A stretch of DNA of 64,000 bases from Cyanobacterium sp. Dongsha4 (GTDB lineage: Bacteria > Cyanobacteriota > Cyanobacteriia > Cyanobacteriales > Cyanobacteriaceae), in contig NZ_CP084098.1 of assembly GCF_036345015.1 (NCBI RefSeq), forward strand, positions 1,625,326-1,689,325, read 5' to 3'. The position numbers and the translations under genes are program-made. Positions 20,033-30,736 of the stretch are shown here, one piece after another; position 1 is the first letter of the stretch; each line of letters starts with the position of its first letter. Below the pieces are notes generated by a model, which ran no database searches, was not told the origin of the DNA, and saw only the letters and a list, made by a program, of their open reading frames with translations.

Positions 20033-21835
20033 TTAGTGAAAATATCGATAGATTATCTGAGCTAAATTATCCCCAATTCCTGACACTTCTGCTAACTGTT
20101 TAACCGTTGCCTGACGAATATAATCTACCGAATGAAAATGAGCTAAAAGCCTTTTTTGTCTCTCAAATCCTAATCCCGGTATCTCATCTAAAATTGATTT
20201 ACGACTAGCTTTTTGTCTTTGTTGACGGTGAAATGTAACAGCAAAACGATGGGCTTCGTCTCTTAATCTTCTCAATAATTGTACCCCTGATTGTTCCTTA
20301 TTTGTATTAAGGGGTAATGATTGATTAGGTAAAAATATTTCTTCCCTTTTTTTTGCTAAACTAATAACCTTTATTTTCTCCATTAAATTCATTTCTGTTA
20401 AGACTTCACAAACTGATGAAAGTTGACCTTTTCCTCCATCAATCATCACTAAATCTGGATAATCTTCTGTATGGGAAAAACGTCTTTTAATTACTTCTTG
20501 TAGAGATAAAAAGTCATCAGAGTGACCTATTTTGATTTCGGGATTTTTAATCTTATAATGACGATAATATTGTTTAGCAGGTAAACCATCTATAAAAACA
20601 ACCCTTGAAGCTACTGCATTTGAGCCTTGCAAATGGGATATATCATAACCTTCAATGCGACGGGGAAGAGTGGCTAAATCCAATATTTTGGCTAAATCCT
20701 CCATACCTTCTAAATTAGTTTGACTAAACTTTTGACTTCTTTCTAGCTCTATTTGAGCATTTCTAGCCACCATAGAAATTAATTCTGCTTTTTGCTGTCT
20801 TTGAGGAGTAGTAATAATAACTTTTTTCCCCTTTTTTTCTCTTAGCCAACTAGCTAAAATTTCTTCTTCTTTGAGAGGATATTGAACTATTATTTCTGTC
20901 GGAATTTCTGAGGAGTCAATATTTTGATAGTGTTGCTCCAAGACTCGTTGTAAAATTTCCCCCTGTTCATCATTATGACCATTATCGGTAAAAAATCCTA
21001 ATCTGCCAATTAAGCGCCCTGCTCGAATCTGAAACAGTTGAATACAAGTATAATTTTCATCTTGAGCAAGTGCGATCGCATCTCTGGAAATGGTATCATC
21101 AGGTAAAGCAACTTTTTGACTGGAAAATAATTGTTGTAAACTCAGAATTTGATCCCTATATTGAGCCGCCTTTTCAAACTCTAGGGCTTCTGAAGCGATT
21201 TCCATTTGAGTTTGTAATTGTTTAATTAATTCATCAGTACGCCCCTGAAAAATAAAAGCAACCTTACTAATAATTTCCCGATATTGTTCAGGAGTAATTA
21301 AATTTTGACAGACTCCGGGGCATTTTCCTAGATCATAATTCAAACAGGGGCGATCTTTATATAAAGGCTTTGATCGCTGCCGTAAAGGAAAAGTACGTTT
21401 AATAATATCTAAAATTTCCCTTAACCTTCGACTATCCACATAAGGACCATAATAGCGATCGAGTTTATCAGTTAAACGACGCTTACGAGTAATAAAAATA
21501 CGAGGATAATTTTCAGACCAAGTAATGCAGACATAGGGATATTTTTTATCATCCTTAAGTAAAACATTAAAATGAGGTTGATGCTGTTTAATTAAATTTG
21601 CCTCTAAAGCTAAAGCCTCTGCTTCCGTATCGGTGACAATATATTCAATATCCCCCACCTGAGAAACCATTAAAGCGATTCTATGGGTATGTTTAGCAGA
21701 AGGATTAAAATAAGATTTAACCCTTTTCTTGAGATTTTTTGCCTTACCAATATAGAGAATATTTCCCGATTTATCTTTCATAAAATAAACCCCAGACTCA
21801 TCAGGCAAACCCTTTAATAAATCCTCTACTTTCAT
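20033..21835 (-). CDS. uvrC: UvrABC excinuclease subunit C
   Basis: The 600-residue protein carries out both incisions in nucleotide-excision repair. It has the N-terminal GIY-YIG nuclease ([20 protein letters not shown]), the Cys cluster ([20 protein letters not shown]), a UVR motif (about 200-235), the RNase H-like C-terminal nuclease ([33 protein letters not shown]) and terminal helix-hairpin-helix repeats ([19 protein letters not shown]). It is slightly shorter than many cyanobacterial UvrC proteins because the N-terminal leader is short. uvrB lies elsewhere in this window, unlinked. Confidence 0.97.
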   Translation of the reverse strand: MKVEDLLKGLPDESGVYFMKDKSGNILYIGKAKNLKKRVKSYFNPSAKHTHRIALMVSQVGDIEYIVTDTEAEALALEANLIKQHQPHFNVLLKDDKKYPYVCITWSENYPRIFITRKRRLTDKLDRYYGPYVDSRRLREILDIIKRTFPLRQRSKPLYKDRPCLNYDLGKCPGVCQNLITPEQYREIISKVAFIFQGRTDELIKQLQTQMEIASEALEFEKAAQYRDQILSLQQLFSSQKVALPDDTISRDAIALAQDENYTCIQLFQIRAGRLIGRLGFFTDNGHNDEQGEILQRVLEQHYQNIDSSEIPTEIIVQYPLKEEEILASWLREKKGKKVIITTPQRQQKAELISMVARNAQIELERSQKFSQTNLEGMEDLAKILDLATLPRRIEGYDISHLQGSNAVASRVVFIDGLPAKQYYRHYKIKNPEIKIGHSDDFLSLQEVIKRRFSHTEDYPDLVMIDGGKGQLSSVCEVLTEMNLMEKIKVISLAKKREEIFLPNQSLPLNTNKEQSGVQLLRRLRDEAHRFAVTFHRQQRQKASRKSILDEIPGLGFERQKRLLAHFHSVDYIRQATVKQLAEVSGIGDNLAQIIYRYFH

Positions 21836-21933
21836 CCCACAACCATTTTATTTTCCTTAAACAAAACCATCAAAAATTAAGAATGAAGAATTTGTTTCTC
21901 CCTTTTCCCCATCTGTCTAATACTTAAAATTGC

Positions 21934-23883
21934 CTAATCATTCTTTTTATTATCAGACTTTGGACGAGTAAATTGAGAAGCGGCAGGAAAATATTTAACG
22001 GGTTCATTTTGTAATGCTGACACCATAAATTGTCGCCAAATAGGTGCGGCATATCCCCCTCCTGTCACCCCACGTCCTAAACTACGATTAAAATCATCAT
22101 TACCAATCCAAACAGCCGTTGCTAATTGAGGCACATAACCCACAAACCAAACATCCCTTTCCCCAGATGTTGTACCAGTTTTACCCGCCGCAGGTCTGCC
22201 AATACTAGCACTACTTGCAGTACCTCCTTGTATTACTTGAGTCAGAGTTGCAGAAAGAGAAGCCGTTGCCCATTCATTTAAAACCAACTTGGGTTGAGGA
22301 GTGTTATCTAACAACACATTACCATTGCTATCTGTCACTTGTAGAATCATAGTAGTGTCTGATTGCCAACCATTATTCGCAAAAGTTGCGTAGGCCTTAG
22401 CCATTTCCATCGGTGTAACGCCAATAGGTCCTAATGGCAAGGATACCACTGGACTTAAAGGGCTTTCTATCCCTAGAGTGCGACATACTTCAATGACTTT
22501 ATCTAAACCTATTTCCTGCCCTAAAACCACTGCGGGAATATTTAAAGACTGACTTAGAGCTTGAATTATACTGACATTTCCTCCTCCGAAACTTCCACCA
22601 TAGTTCTGAGGACGATAATAACCACTACCGTCTCGATAACCCTTGGAATAGTTGGGAACAGATGAAGAGGGAGTATATTTTCCCGTAGCGAAAGCAGTAT
22701 AATAAACAAAAGGTTTAAAAGCTGAACCGGGTTGACGACGAGATTGTAATACTCGGTTAAATTGACTTTCTTTATAGTCCACACCACCTACTACTGCTTT
22801 GACAAAATGGGTTCGAGGGTCGATCGCAACTAGGGCTATTTGATCCGCCTTAACCCCCCATGAAATTAAATTACGATGGGATTTTTGGACGATTTCTTCT
22901 GCCTTAACTTGTAAATCATAGTCAATGGTAGTTTGAACATGAAGTCCCCCCTTAGTAATCATTTCTTGTCCAAAACGCTCGACTAATTCTTTACGTACAG
23001 AATCAGTGACATAGGGAAGTTTACTACTTTGCCATGCTTGAGGCTTACCTAAATAAAGAGGAGTTTTTTTAGCAGTTTCAGCCTCTTCATTAGTAATCCA
23101 GCCCAAATCTACCATTCTTCCTAAAACTAAAGCCTGTCTTTCCTTGGCAATATCATAATTAGCAAAAGGGCTATAAACTTCGGGGGCTTGAATAATTCCC
23201 GCCATCATTGCCGCCTCTGCCAAATTTAATTCCGATGCAGACTTATTAAAATAACTTTGAGCCGCCGTTTCTGCACCATAATTGTTATGTCCCCAATAGA
23301 TATTGTTGAGGTACATTTCCAAAATATTATCCTTTTCAAAAACCTGCTCTACTCTAACGGCTAAAACGGCTTCTGCTAATTTACGGGAAAAAGTCCTTTG
23401 ATGGGACAGAAAAACATTTTTAACTAACTGCATTGTTAAGGTTGATGCACCTTCTACCACCCCACCACTTTGAATATTGACCAGAATCGCTCTACCTATA
23501 CTGGTGGGATTGATACCTTTATGATCATAAAAATTACTATCTTCGATGGCCAATACTGCCATCTTTAAATTAGGGGAAATATCTTGAAAGTCCACTGTTG
23601 TGCGATGTTCTTCCCCGTGATATGTAGTTAATAAACGTCCCTTAACATCATAAATGTAGCTAGTTTGAGAAGGAACATAATTTTTTAAAACCCTTACATC
23701 TGGTAAGTTACGAAAACTAACAGCTAAACCAACCAAACCACCGGCTATCGCTGATGTGGTTAACAATGTTAGACCTAAAAATGTCCCAGTGGTTGCCTTT
23801 GCTACTCCTAGAAAAAAATTGGAGGGAGTTTTTGGATTGGGGACGGGATTATTAGTTTTACCTTTGATGCTAGTAGATGCCAC
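21934..23883 (-). CDS. Class A penicillin-binding protein (PBP1A-type)
   Basis: The 649-residue bifunctional peptidoglycan synthase has a cytoplasmic N-terminus and one membrane anchor (about 29-57). The GT51 glycosyltransferase domain has catalytic Glu114 (EDSNFYDHKG) and EGASTLTMQLVKN. The transpeptidase domain has active-site Ser387 (SAFK), SLN (446-448) and KTG (568-570). It polymerises and cross-links glycan on the outer face of the inner membrane. The short C-terminal tail lacks extra domains. It is divergent from ndhC. Confidence 0.93.
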   Translation of the reverse strand: MASTSIKGKTNNPVPNPKTPSNFFLGVAKATTGTFLGLTLLTTSAIAGGLVGLAVSFRNLPDVRVLKNYVPSQTSYIYDVKGRLLTTYHGEEHRTTVDFQDISPNLKMAVLAIEDSNFYDHKGINPTSIGRAILVNIQSGGVVEGASTLTMQLVKNVFLSHQRTFSRKLAEAVLAVRVEQVFEKDNILEMYLNNIYWGHNNYGAETAAQSYFNKSASELNLAEAAMMAGIIQAPEVYSPFANYDIAKERQALVLGRMVDLGWITNEEAETAKKTPLYLGKPQAWQSSKLPYVTDSVRKELVERFGQEMITKGGLHVQTTIDYDLQVKAEEIVQKSHRNLISWGVKADQIALVAIDPRTHFVKAVVGGVDYKESQFNRVLQSRRQPGSAFKPFVYYTAFATGKYTPSSSVPNYSKGYRDGSGYYRPQNYGGSFGGGNVSIIQALSQSLNIPAVVLGQEIGLDKVIEVCRTLGIESPLSPVVSLPLGPIGVTPMEMAKAYATFANNGWQSDTTMILQVTDSNGNVLLDNTPQPKLVLNEWATASLSATLTQVIQGGTASSASIGRPAAGKTGTTSGERDVWFVGYVPQLATAVWIGNDDFNRSLGRGVTGGGYAAPIWRQFMVSALQNEPVKYFPAASQFTRPKSDNKKND

Positions 23884-24104
23884 AGTTTTTGACCAAAAAA
23901 ATAATTTTATAAAATAGTTGCAAGAGTATTACACTAGCTTAGTTACATAACATTATAATTAAGCAGAAAAGGACTGCGCTTTATCCTAGCACAAACCTTT
24001 TATAATAAATCAAGATTCAAGAATTAAACTTGACATAACTAAGGTTTTTCTTTAGTTTAGCTATAAAAAACGGATAGTTAACCCATCAGGAGTTATAAAA
24101 ACAT
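23884..24104. promoter_or_regulatory. Divergent PBP-ndhC promoter region
   Basis: This 221-bp spacer separates the divergent PBP and ndhC genes. A perfect TTGACA (24030-24035) faces ndhC, but no good -10 lies at 16-18 bp (TAGTTT at 24053), so the start site is uncertain. AGGAG at 24090-24094 precedes the ndhC ATG at a normal distance. Confidence 0.4.
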
Positions 24105-24467
24105 ATGTTTGTACTTAATGGTTATGAGTATTTTTTAGGTTTTCTGATAGTTAGTAGTTTAGTACCTATTTTAGCTTTGACCGCATCTAAATTACTACGT
24201 CCAAAAACAGGAGGCCCCGAAAGACGCACTACCTATGAATCAGGGATGGAACCCATCGGGGGAGCATGGATTCAATTTAATATTCGTTACTATATGTTTG
24301 CCCTTGTGTTTGTAGTTTTTGACGTGGAAACAGTCTTTTTATATCCTTGGGCAGTAGCTTTTAACGCATTGGGTTTATTAGCTTTTGTAGAAGCCTTAAT
24401 TTTTATTGCAATTTTAGTAGTTGCTCTTGTATATGCTTGGCGTAAGGGTGCTTTGGAATGGTCATAA
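24105..24467 (+). CDS. ndhC: NDH-1 subunit NdhC (subunit 3)
   Basis: The 120-residue, three-helix membrane subunit belongs to the photosynthetic NDH-1 complex used in cyclic electron flow, respiration and CO2 uptake. The family loop [20 protein letters not shown] and the acidic helix [13 protein letters not shown] are intact. It heads ndhC-ndhK-ndhJ, the order conserved in cyanobacteria and chloroplasts. Confidence 0.97.
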   Translation: MFVLNGYEYFLGFLIVSSLVPILALTASKLLRPKTGGPERRTTYESGMEPIGGAWIQFNIRYYMFALVFVVFDVETVFLYPWAVAFNALGLLAFVEALIFIAILVVALVYAWRKGALEWS

Positions 24468-24663
24468 AGAGCAATTAGGAATTAGTGATTAAGACAAGGG
24501 AATAGGCAATGGGCAATAGGCAATAGTTTATGGTTGATAATAAATAATAAAAACACCTGAAACCTGAAACCTGAAACCTGAAACCTGAAACCTCTACCTT
24601 AACCCCGAACTCAGATCAAGTCCATTACAATAAAAATGATGCTATCTTAGTAAAGAAAAACTT
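24468..24663 (+). repeat. Repeat-filled gap inside the ndhCKJ operon
   Basis: The 196-bp gap between ndhC and ndhK holds CAATGGGCAATAGGCAATAG (24507-24526) and five exact CCTGAAA units at 24556-24590, followed by a CCGAACT-like unit. Such spacer repeats seem to have expanded inside the operon; elsewhere these genes are usually only a few bases apart. Confidence 0.75.
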
Positions 24664-25404
24664 ATGAATATTTCTGCTACAGATTTAAAAAACTTAGAAA
24701 ATCAAGCAAAGGAAAAAATCCTCAATCCTGTCGCCCGTAGTCAAGTAACTCAGGATTTATCAGAAAATATAATTTTAACCACTGTTGATGACTTACACAA
24801 TTGGGCTAGATTATCAAGTTTGTGGCCTCTCCTGTATGGAACAGCTTGTTGCTTTATCGAATTTGCCGCTCTAATTGGTTCTCGCTTTGATTTTGACCGT
24901 TTTGGACTTGTTCCTCGTTCTAGCCCCCGTCAAGCTGATTTAATCATCACTGCAGGAACTATTACTATGAAGATGGCACCTGCCTTAGTGCGTTTATACG
25001 AGGAAATGCCTGAGCCTAAATATGTTATCGCTATGGGTGCTTGTACTATTACAGGAGGTATGTTTAGCAGTGACTCTACAACGGCAGTGCGTGGGGTTGA
25101 TAAGTTAATTCCTGTTGATGTGTATATTCCGGGTTGCCCTCCTCGCCCTGAAGCTATTTTTGATGCGATCGTAAAATTGAGAAAGAAAGTAGCAAATGAG
25201 TCAATTCAAGAGCGTGGGACTGTCAGAAGTCAAACCAATAGATATTATTCTACTACCCACAATATGAAGGTAGTTGATCCTATTTTGACAGGTAAGTATA
25301 TTCGTAGTGAATCCAGAAATAATCCCCCTGCTGAATTAGCGGCGGCCATGGGAATGCCTGTGGATACAGCAAAATTAACAGAAAAAACTCAAGAGGAGGC
25401 TTAA
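24664..25404 (+). CDS. ndhK: NDH-1 subunit NdhK (PSST-like, N2 cluster)
   Basis: The 246-residue subunit binds the terminal 4Fe-4S cluster N2 of NDH-1. The cluster cysteines lie in [22 protein letters not shown] and PGCPPRPEA. The C-terminal extension after the core (about 180-246) is typical of cyanobacterial NdhK. Its stop is 6 bp before ndhJ. Confidence 0.97.
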   Translation: MNISATDLKNLENQAKEKILNPVARSQVTQDLSENIILTTVDDLHNWARLSSLWPLLYGTACCFIEFAALIGSRFDFDRFGLVPRSSPRQADLIITAGTITMKMAPALVRLYEEMPEPKYVIAMGACTITGGMFSSDSTTAVRGVDKLIPVDVYIPGCPPRPEAIFDAIVKLRKKVANESIQERGTVRSQTNRYYSTTHNMKVVDPILTGKYIRSESRNNPPAELAAAMGMPVDTAKLTEKTQEEA

Positions 25405-25410
25405 TCATCA

Positions 25411-25956
25411 ATGACAGAAGCAAATAACAATCCAGAAATGGAAAATCAGCAAGAAAATACCGAAGCCACAGAAATTGTCCAAGCAGGGGTAACATCTCAA
25501 TGGTTAACGGAAAATGGTTTTGCTCATGAAGCCCTTGAAAAAGATCATTCAGGAGTAGAATTGATTAAAGTTGATCCTGAATTTCTTATTCCCATTGCGA
25601 CTGCCTTACGTGCCTATGGATTTAATTATCTACAGTGTCAGGGTGCTTATGATTTAGGCCCGGGAAAAGAATTAGTTAGTTTTTATCATTTACTTAAAGT
25701 GGAAGATAATATAACTAATCCTCAAGAAGTTAGAATCAAGGTTTATTTGAATAGAGAAAATCCTCAAGTGCCTTCTGTATATTGGATTTGGAGGGGGGCA
25801 GATTGGCAAGAAAGAGAATGCTATGATATGTATGGCATCATCTATGAAGGACATCCCAATTTAAAACGTATTTTAATGCCTGAAGATTGGGTGGGTTGGC
25901 CTCTGAGAAAAGATTATGTATCTCCAGATTTCTATGAGTTACAAGATGCTTATTAA
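25411..25956 (+). CDS. ndhJ: NDH-1 subunit NdhJ (30 kDa subunit)
   Basis: The 181-residue peripheral-arm subunit has the family signature [20 protein letters not shown], followed by [20 protein letters not shown]. An acidic N-terminal tail (about 1-28) precedes the core. It is translated from an ATG 6 bp after ndhK, so it is co-transcribed and possibly coupled. Confidence 0.97.
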   Translation: MTEANNNPEMENQQENTEATEIVQAGVTSQWLTENGFAHEALEKDHSGVELIKVDPEFLIPIATALRAYGFNYLQCQGAYDLGPGKELVSFYHLLKVEDNITNPQEVRIKVYLNRENPQVPSVYWIWRGADWQERECYDMYGIIYEGHPNLKRILMPEDWVGWPLRKDYVSPDFYELQDAY

Positions 25957-26355
25957 TTACTAGCCAACAATTATGGGGATTGGGGGAAACGAGTTAGGAG
26001 TTAGGAGTTAGGAGTTAGGAGTTAGGGGTTAAGAGTTAGAAGTTATTAATTATCAACTATTTACCTTTACCCTTTTCGCCATCACTCATCGATGAAAATT
26101 CATCCTGAATTCAGGTTAAATAGGTCTTAGCTTCACAAAAATACCTATTAGTAACCCACTTACTACTCTATAAAATCTATTGATTTGCTTCAAGGTTAAT
26201 TGAATATTATTCTCAGTTGTCGAAAAAGAAAATATAATCTACCATTGGAAAGTAAGTATTGAACAGATACGATGCTTTATTTGAAAATAATTGATTTTTG
26301 TCTATGTTTATTTTTGATGCTCAATTAAAAATTAGGAGAAAATTTGAGTAGATAA
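25957..26355. other. Repeat-bearing spacer after ndhJ
   Basis: The first half is repeat, listed separately at 25993-26126. The second half (about 26130-26355) is AT-rich and unique, and should hold the promoter of the downstream antiporter-like gene. AGGAGAAA at 26334-26341 lies 15 bp before that gene's ATG. I see no small gene or RNA. Confidence 0.6.
25993..26126 (-). repeat. Composite spacer repeat with GTTAGGA heptamers, reverse orientation
   Basis: Four exact GTTAGGA units (25993-26020) are followed by a variant unit, gttattaattatcaactatt, CCTTTACCCTTTTCGCC and the end aattcatcctgaattcaggt. This is the reverse complement of the left half of the copy at 19845-20018. The other terminal repeat is missing. 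Confidence 0.65.
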
Positions 26356-27804
26356 ATGAATAATACTATTACTTTGATTTGGTTGGCGTTGCCTTTTTTT
26401 GCTGGTTTTTTAGTTTATTTATTGCCTAAATATTCTAATCATTTGAGTTTAGGAGTATTGTTAATATCTGTTTTTTATCCTGTTTGGTTATTGACATCAG
26501 AAGAAGATTTTACTTTGCGGTTATTGGATAATTTTGGTGTTACTTTGTATGTAGATCAACTTAGTGGTTATTTTATTCTTACAAATTGTCTTGTTACCAT
26601 TGGGGTTTTGCTTTATTGTTTGTCGGAAGAAAGGAAGGCTTTTTTCTATACTCAATTAATGATTCTCTACGGTAGTGTTAATGCCTGTTTTATTGGCTAT
26701 GACTTTATTAGTTTTTATGTTGCCATCGAGGTGATTAGTATTGCCGCTTTTTTGCTTATGGTTTATCCTCGCAGTGATAAAAGCATTTGGATAGGATTAC
26801 GATACCTTTTTGTTAGCAATACTGCGATGCTACTTTATCTAATGGGGGCAATTTTAATTTATAAGGCGAATAATTCTTTTAGTTTTGATGGTTTAATTAA
26901 TTCTCCTCCAGAAGCGATCGCACTTATTCTGTTAGGATTATTAGTAAAAGGAGGAGTGTTTGTGTCTGGATTGTGGCTTCCTCTTACTCATGCTTCGGTG
27001 GAAACTCCATTATCAGGATTACTTTCAGGCATTGTGGTTAAGGCAGGAATTTTTCCTTTTCTTCGTTTAGCATCTATTAGTGATGAAGTTGACTTTGTTA
27101 TCAGAATTGTCGCTATTGCTACGGCTTATTTAGGAGTTACACAGGCTATTTTTGAAAATGATACTAAAAGATTATTAGCTTTAAGTACCGTTTCTCAACT
27201 AGGATTTATCATTGCTTCCCCAATGATTGCAGGTTTTTATGCCTTAACTCATGGTTTGGCTAAATGCACTCTGTTTTTAACTGTGGGTAATTTACCTAGT
27301 CGTGATATTAAACAATTAAATCAAGAAGGAGTTAATCTTTATCTTTGGTTCGTGCTATTGTTAGGAAGCTCATCTATTATCGGTATTCCTTTATTGGCCG
27401 GTTTTAGTGCCAAGGTGATGGTAATGAAAAATATTGTGAGTTGGCAAAATATACCTTTCAATTTAGCAGTTATCGGAACAGCGATCGCACTTTCTAAACT
27501 AATTTTTCTCCCCATTGCTAATACATCTATATCTGAAACAAGAGTGAAAAGAGGTTATTGGCTAGGAGTCAGTATTTTAATGGGAGGATTAATAGCAACT
27601 AATCTGATTTATCCTCAAGCCTATACCATTGCCAATATAAGTAAAGCCCTAATCACATTTGCTATTGGAGCATTAATATATCTATTTATACTGAAAAAAA
27701 TTACCCTAAAATTGCCCCGAATACTAGAAAAATTTGATAACCTGATTGGTATTATGAGCTTAACTGTGATTGGCTTATTTTGGATGGTTTTACCCATTGG
27801 TTAA
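26356..27804 (+). CDS. MrpD/NdhD-like proton-translocating membrane subunit
   Basis: The 482-residue polytopic protein (about 14 hydrophobic segments) belongs to the NuoL/M/N-MrpA/D family. The proton-path lysine and neighbouring motifs are visible (LVKGGVFVSGLWLPLTHASV, PLSGLLSGIVVKAGIFPFL), as is the conserved DTKRLLALSTVSQLGFI. In mrp operons this subunit pairs with several small partners; none is present here. The gene stands 400 bp after ndhJ, so it could serve a Na+/H+ antiporter or a variant NDH-1. The assignment between MrpD and NdhD is open. Confidence 0.75.
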   Translation: MNNTITLIWLALPFFAGFLVYLLPKYSNHLSLGVLLISVFYPVWLLTSEEDFTLRLLDNFGVTLYVDQLSGYFILTNCLVTIGVLLYCLSEERKAFFYTQLMILYGSVNACFIGYDFISFYVAIEVISIAAFLLMVYPRSDKSIWIGLRYLFVSNTAMLLYLMGAILIYKANNSFSFDGLINSPPEAIALILLGLLVKGGVFVSGLWLPLTHASVETPLSGLLSGIVVKAGIFPFLRLASISDEVDFVIRIVAIATAYLGVTQAIFENDTKRLLALSTVSQLGFIIASPMIAGFYALTHGLAKCTLFLTVGNLPSRDIKQLNQEGVNLYLWFVLLLGSSSIIGIPLLAGFSAKVMVMKNIVSWQNIPFNLAVIGTAIALSKLIFLPIANTSISETRVKRGYWLGVSILMGGLIATNLIYPQAYTIANISKALITFAIGALIYLFILKKITLKLPRILEKFDNLIGIMSLTVIGLFWMVLPIG

Positions 27805-27849
27805 AAAAAGAATTCAAGAATTATTAACTATTTACTATTAACTATAATC

Positions 27850-30375
27850 ATGAAACTAGCTGAACCCGTTATCGAGTACAGATATGATAATCAAGTACCA
27901 CAGCAATGGGTAGAGGTTTTAGTAGATTGTGTCTATGCAGAGGGGCTATATACTTATCAAAATAAACCCGATATTCTTATTAAAGCAGGAGATATTGTTA
28001 GTGTTCCTTTTGGTAATACTATTGTGGGAGGGGTAGTAGTTAAGATTATTTCTCAACAACCTGATCATCTTGATTCTAGTGAAATTAAAGAAATAGATGA
28101 TATTGTGAGTAGTGGTTTTTTCCCCCCTCACTATTGGGAATTATTAGAGCGCACTGCTAATTATTATTTAACGGATTTAATCAACGTGATTCGGGTTGCT
28201 TTACCGCCAAAACTTTTGGGGCGATCGCAGCGTCGGGTTAAGTTATTATTTAATAATATCCCTGAAAATCCTGAAGATTTCTGTACGGTGAAAGAATGGG
28301 AAGTAATTAAATTACTAAAAAAAAGTAAACAAGGGGATTATAGCTATCGTTTTATCACCCAGAAAGTCAATAATAGCCGAAAAGCAATTTCCTTGTTGGT
28401 AAAAAAACAATGGTTAGAAACTTATTTACAACCCCCCAGTAAGGCAAAACCAAAATTCACAAAAGTTGTCACCTTTTTAGGGGAAAATAACAACTCAGAA
28501 AAATTGACTCCTAAACAAAAAGACGTTTTAAAAAACCTCAAAAACCATGATGGAGAATTAGCTTTACAAGAATTATTAAAAGTATGCGAATTGAATAGCG
28601 ATTCTGTAGTTAAAACCTTAGAGAGAAAAGGATGTGTTGTTATTCAAGAAAGAGAAACCTTGCGTTTATTACAGGATTCTAACCCCACCGAAGATCAACC
28701 AAAATCATTAACTTCCCCTCAAAATCAAGCCTTGGAATTAATTAACAGTTTACATTCTTTTTCCACTGTATTATTACATGGTGTAACAGGTTCAGGTAAA
28801 ACAGAGGTATATCTACAGGCGATCGCACCTATCTTAGCACAGAAAAAATCTGCTCTTGTATTAGTCCCCGAAATTGGTTTAACACCGCAATTAACAGATC
28901 GATTTCGGGCAAGATTCAAAGGACAAGTATGTGTTTATCACAGTGCCTTGAGTGATGGAGAAAGATACGACACATGGCGACAAATGCTCACAGGTGAGCC
29001 TCAAGTGGTTATCGGCACAAGAAGCGCAGTGTTTGCCCCTTTACCTAATATTGGTATTATTATCTTAGATGAAGAACACGATACCAGTTTTAAGCAACAT
29101 CAACCTATCCCCACTTATCACGCTGTTAAAGTAGCCCAATGGCGTGCAGAATTAGCAGATTGCCCCCTTGTTCTAGGTTCAGCTACCCCCTCCCTTGAAA
29201 CATGGCAAAAAGCCTTTTCTGTTGTTCCTAAACCCCTTAAAATTAAGAATATTGAGGACTTTTTAGTTAGTTCCTATCCCCATTATTATCTTTCCTTGCC
29301 CGATCGCATCTTAGAAAGACCTCTCCCCCCAGTAGAGATAATTGATATGCGTCAAGAGTTGCGCAAAGGTAACAGAAGTATTTTTAGCGATCGCCTCAAA
29401 GTAGAGCTTCAAAACCTTAAGCCAGAAGGAAAACAGGCTATTTTATTTATATCTCGGCGGGGTCACAGTACTTTTGTCTCTTGTCGTAGCTGTGGTTATG
29501 TGATGGAATGTCCCCACTGTGATGTTTCCCTATCCTACCATTATAGCCATCACGGTGCAAGGGAATTATTACGTTGCCACTATTGCAATCATGCAGAGCT
29601 ACACCCAAAGCAATGCCCTCAGTGCTTTTCACCTTATTTGAAATTTTTTGGCACGGGAACACAAAAAGTTGTATTAGAAATGGAAAAAGAGTTTCCTGAC
29701 TTGAAAGTATTGCGATTTGATAGCGACACCACTAGCAGTAAAAATGCTCACCGTCGTATCCTAACCGAATTTGCCCAAGGAGAAGCGGATATTTTAATCG
29801 GTACGCAGATGTTAACCAAAGGCATTGATTTAGCTAATGTTACCCTTGTGGGGGTAGTTTCTGCCGATGGTTTGTTGTTTCATTCTGACTACAGAGCCTC
29901 AGAAAGAGCCTTTCAAACGCTCACTCAAGTGGCAGGAAGGGCAGGCCGTGGAGAAGATAGGGGAAAAGTTATTATTCAAACCTACTCCCCCGAACATCCT
30001 GTTATCCATGCAGTGCAAAATCATGATTATTTGGCTTTTTGCGACCGAGAATTAACCGAAAGGGAGAGTTTAAGTTATCCTCCTTATGGTCATTTGATTT
30101 TATTACGTTTTAGTGGTTTAGATGGGGATAAAGTTCGAGATAGTGCAGATGCGATCGCTTCTTTATGTGCTAATTTATTACCAGATTATATGGAAATTTT
30201 AGGACCTGCTCCTGCTAATATTATGAGGGTAGCAAGGCGTTATCGATGGCAAATTTTGTTAAAAAGTGAAAGAGAATTTTCTTTAGAAATAAAACAAGAG
30301 TTAATCAATTTAAGACAATATTGCCATAATTCTGTATCATTAGTTATCGATCCAGACCCCTTAAGAATTGAATAA
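27850..30375 (+). CDS. priA: Primosomal replication-restart helicase PriA
   Basis: The 841-residue protein has the N-terminal 3'-DNA-binding domain (about 1-115), Walker A GVTGSGKTEVY, DEEH Walker B, the zinc-binding eight-Cys insertion (CRSCGYVMECPHC, CHYCNHAELHPKQCPQC), helicase C-terminal motifs (GTQMLTKGIDLANVTLVGVV, QVAGRAGR) and a C-terminal domain. It restarts stalled replication forks. It begins 45 bp after the antiporter-like gene and may be co-transcribed. It ends 7 bp before the convergent hepT stop. Confidence 0.96.
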   Translation: MKLAEPVIEYRYDNQVPQQWVEVLVDCVYAEGLYTYQNKPDILIKAGDIVSVPFGNTIVGGVVVKIISQQPDHLDSSEIKEIDDIVSSGFFPPHYWELLERTANYYLTDLINVIRVALPPKLLGRSQRRVKLLFNNIPENPEDFCTVKEWEVIKLLKKSKQGDYSYRFITQKVNNSRKAISLLVKKQWLETYLQPPSKAKPKFTKVVTFLGENNNSEKLTPKQKDVLKNLKNHDGELALQELLKVCELNSDSVVKTLERKGCVVIQERETLRLLQDSNPTEDQPKSLTSPQNQALELINSLHSFSTVLLHGVTGSGKTEVYLQAIAPILAQKKSALVLVPEIGLTPQLTDRFRARFKGQVCVYHSALSDGERYDTWRQMLTGEPQVVIGTRSAVFAPLPNIGIIILDEEHDTSFKQHQPIPTYHAVKVAQWRAELADCPLVLGSATPSLETWQKAFSVVPKPLKIKNIEDFLVSSYPHYYLSLPDRILERPLPPVEIIDMRQELRKGNRSIFSDRLKVELQNLKPEGKQAILFISRRGHSTFVSCRSCGYVMECPHCDVSLSYHYSHHGARELLRCHYCNHAELHPKQCPQCFSPYLKFFGTGTQKVVLEMEKEFPDLKVLRFDSDTTSSKNAHRRILTEFAQGEADILIGTQMLTKGIDLANVTLVGVVSADGLLFHSDYRASERAFQTLTQVAGRAGRGEDRGKVIIQTYSPEHPVIHAVQNHDYLAFCDRELTERESLSYPPYGHLILLRFSGLDGDKVRDSADAIASLCANLLPDYMEILGPAPANIMRVARRYRWQILLKSEREFSLEIKQELINLRQYCHNSVSLVIDPDPLRIE

Positions 30376-30382
30376 TTTATCT

Positions 30383-30736
30383 TTATTGGTCAAGATTTTC
30401 TAAAATATCTTGTATAACTGGTTTTAGTAGAGGTAGATCATTTTGAATAGTATCCCAAACAATTTCCACTTGAATTCCAAAATATTTATGAATTAAAATA
30501 TCTCTCATTCCAGCAATTTCTTTCCAGTTCATATTAGAATATTTTTCTTTCACATAGGGCAAATTGTCAGTAACTTTTTTGGTTGCTTCTCCTATTCTTT
30601 CTAATCCATGAATGACAGCGAAAATAGTTTTTTCATCTTCACAAAAATCATCAAAATTAAAACCATCAATAAATCGATTAATAGAGTTAATTGTGTCTAA
30701 AATATCATGTAAAAAGTCTTTAACTGTTCTTTTCAT
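30383..30736 (-). CDS. hepT: HepT-like (DUF86) RNase toxin
   Basis: The 117-residue helical protein is a HEPN/DUF86 member with the RNase motif R-x4-H-x-Y visible as RDILIHKY. In characterised modules HepT is the toxin, neutralised when MntA adds AMP to the Tyr of this motif. Its ATG overlaps the stop of mntA by 4 bp (30733-30736), which implies translational coupling. All key residues are present, so it looks intact. Confidence 0.88.
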   Translation of the reverse strand: MKRTVKDFLHDILDTINSINRFIDGFNFDDFCEDEKTIFAVIHGLERIGEATKKVTDNLPYVKEKYSNMNWKEIAGMRDILIHKYFGIQVEIVWDTIQNDLPLLKPVIQDILENLDQ

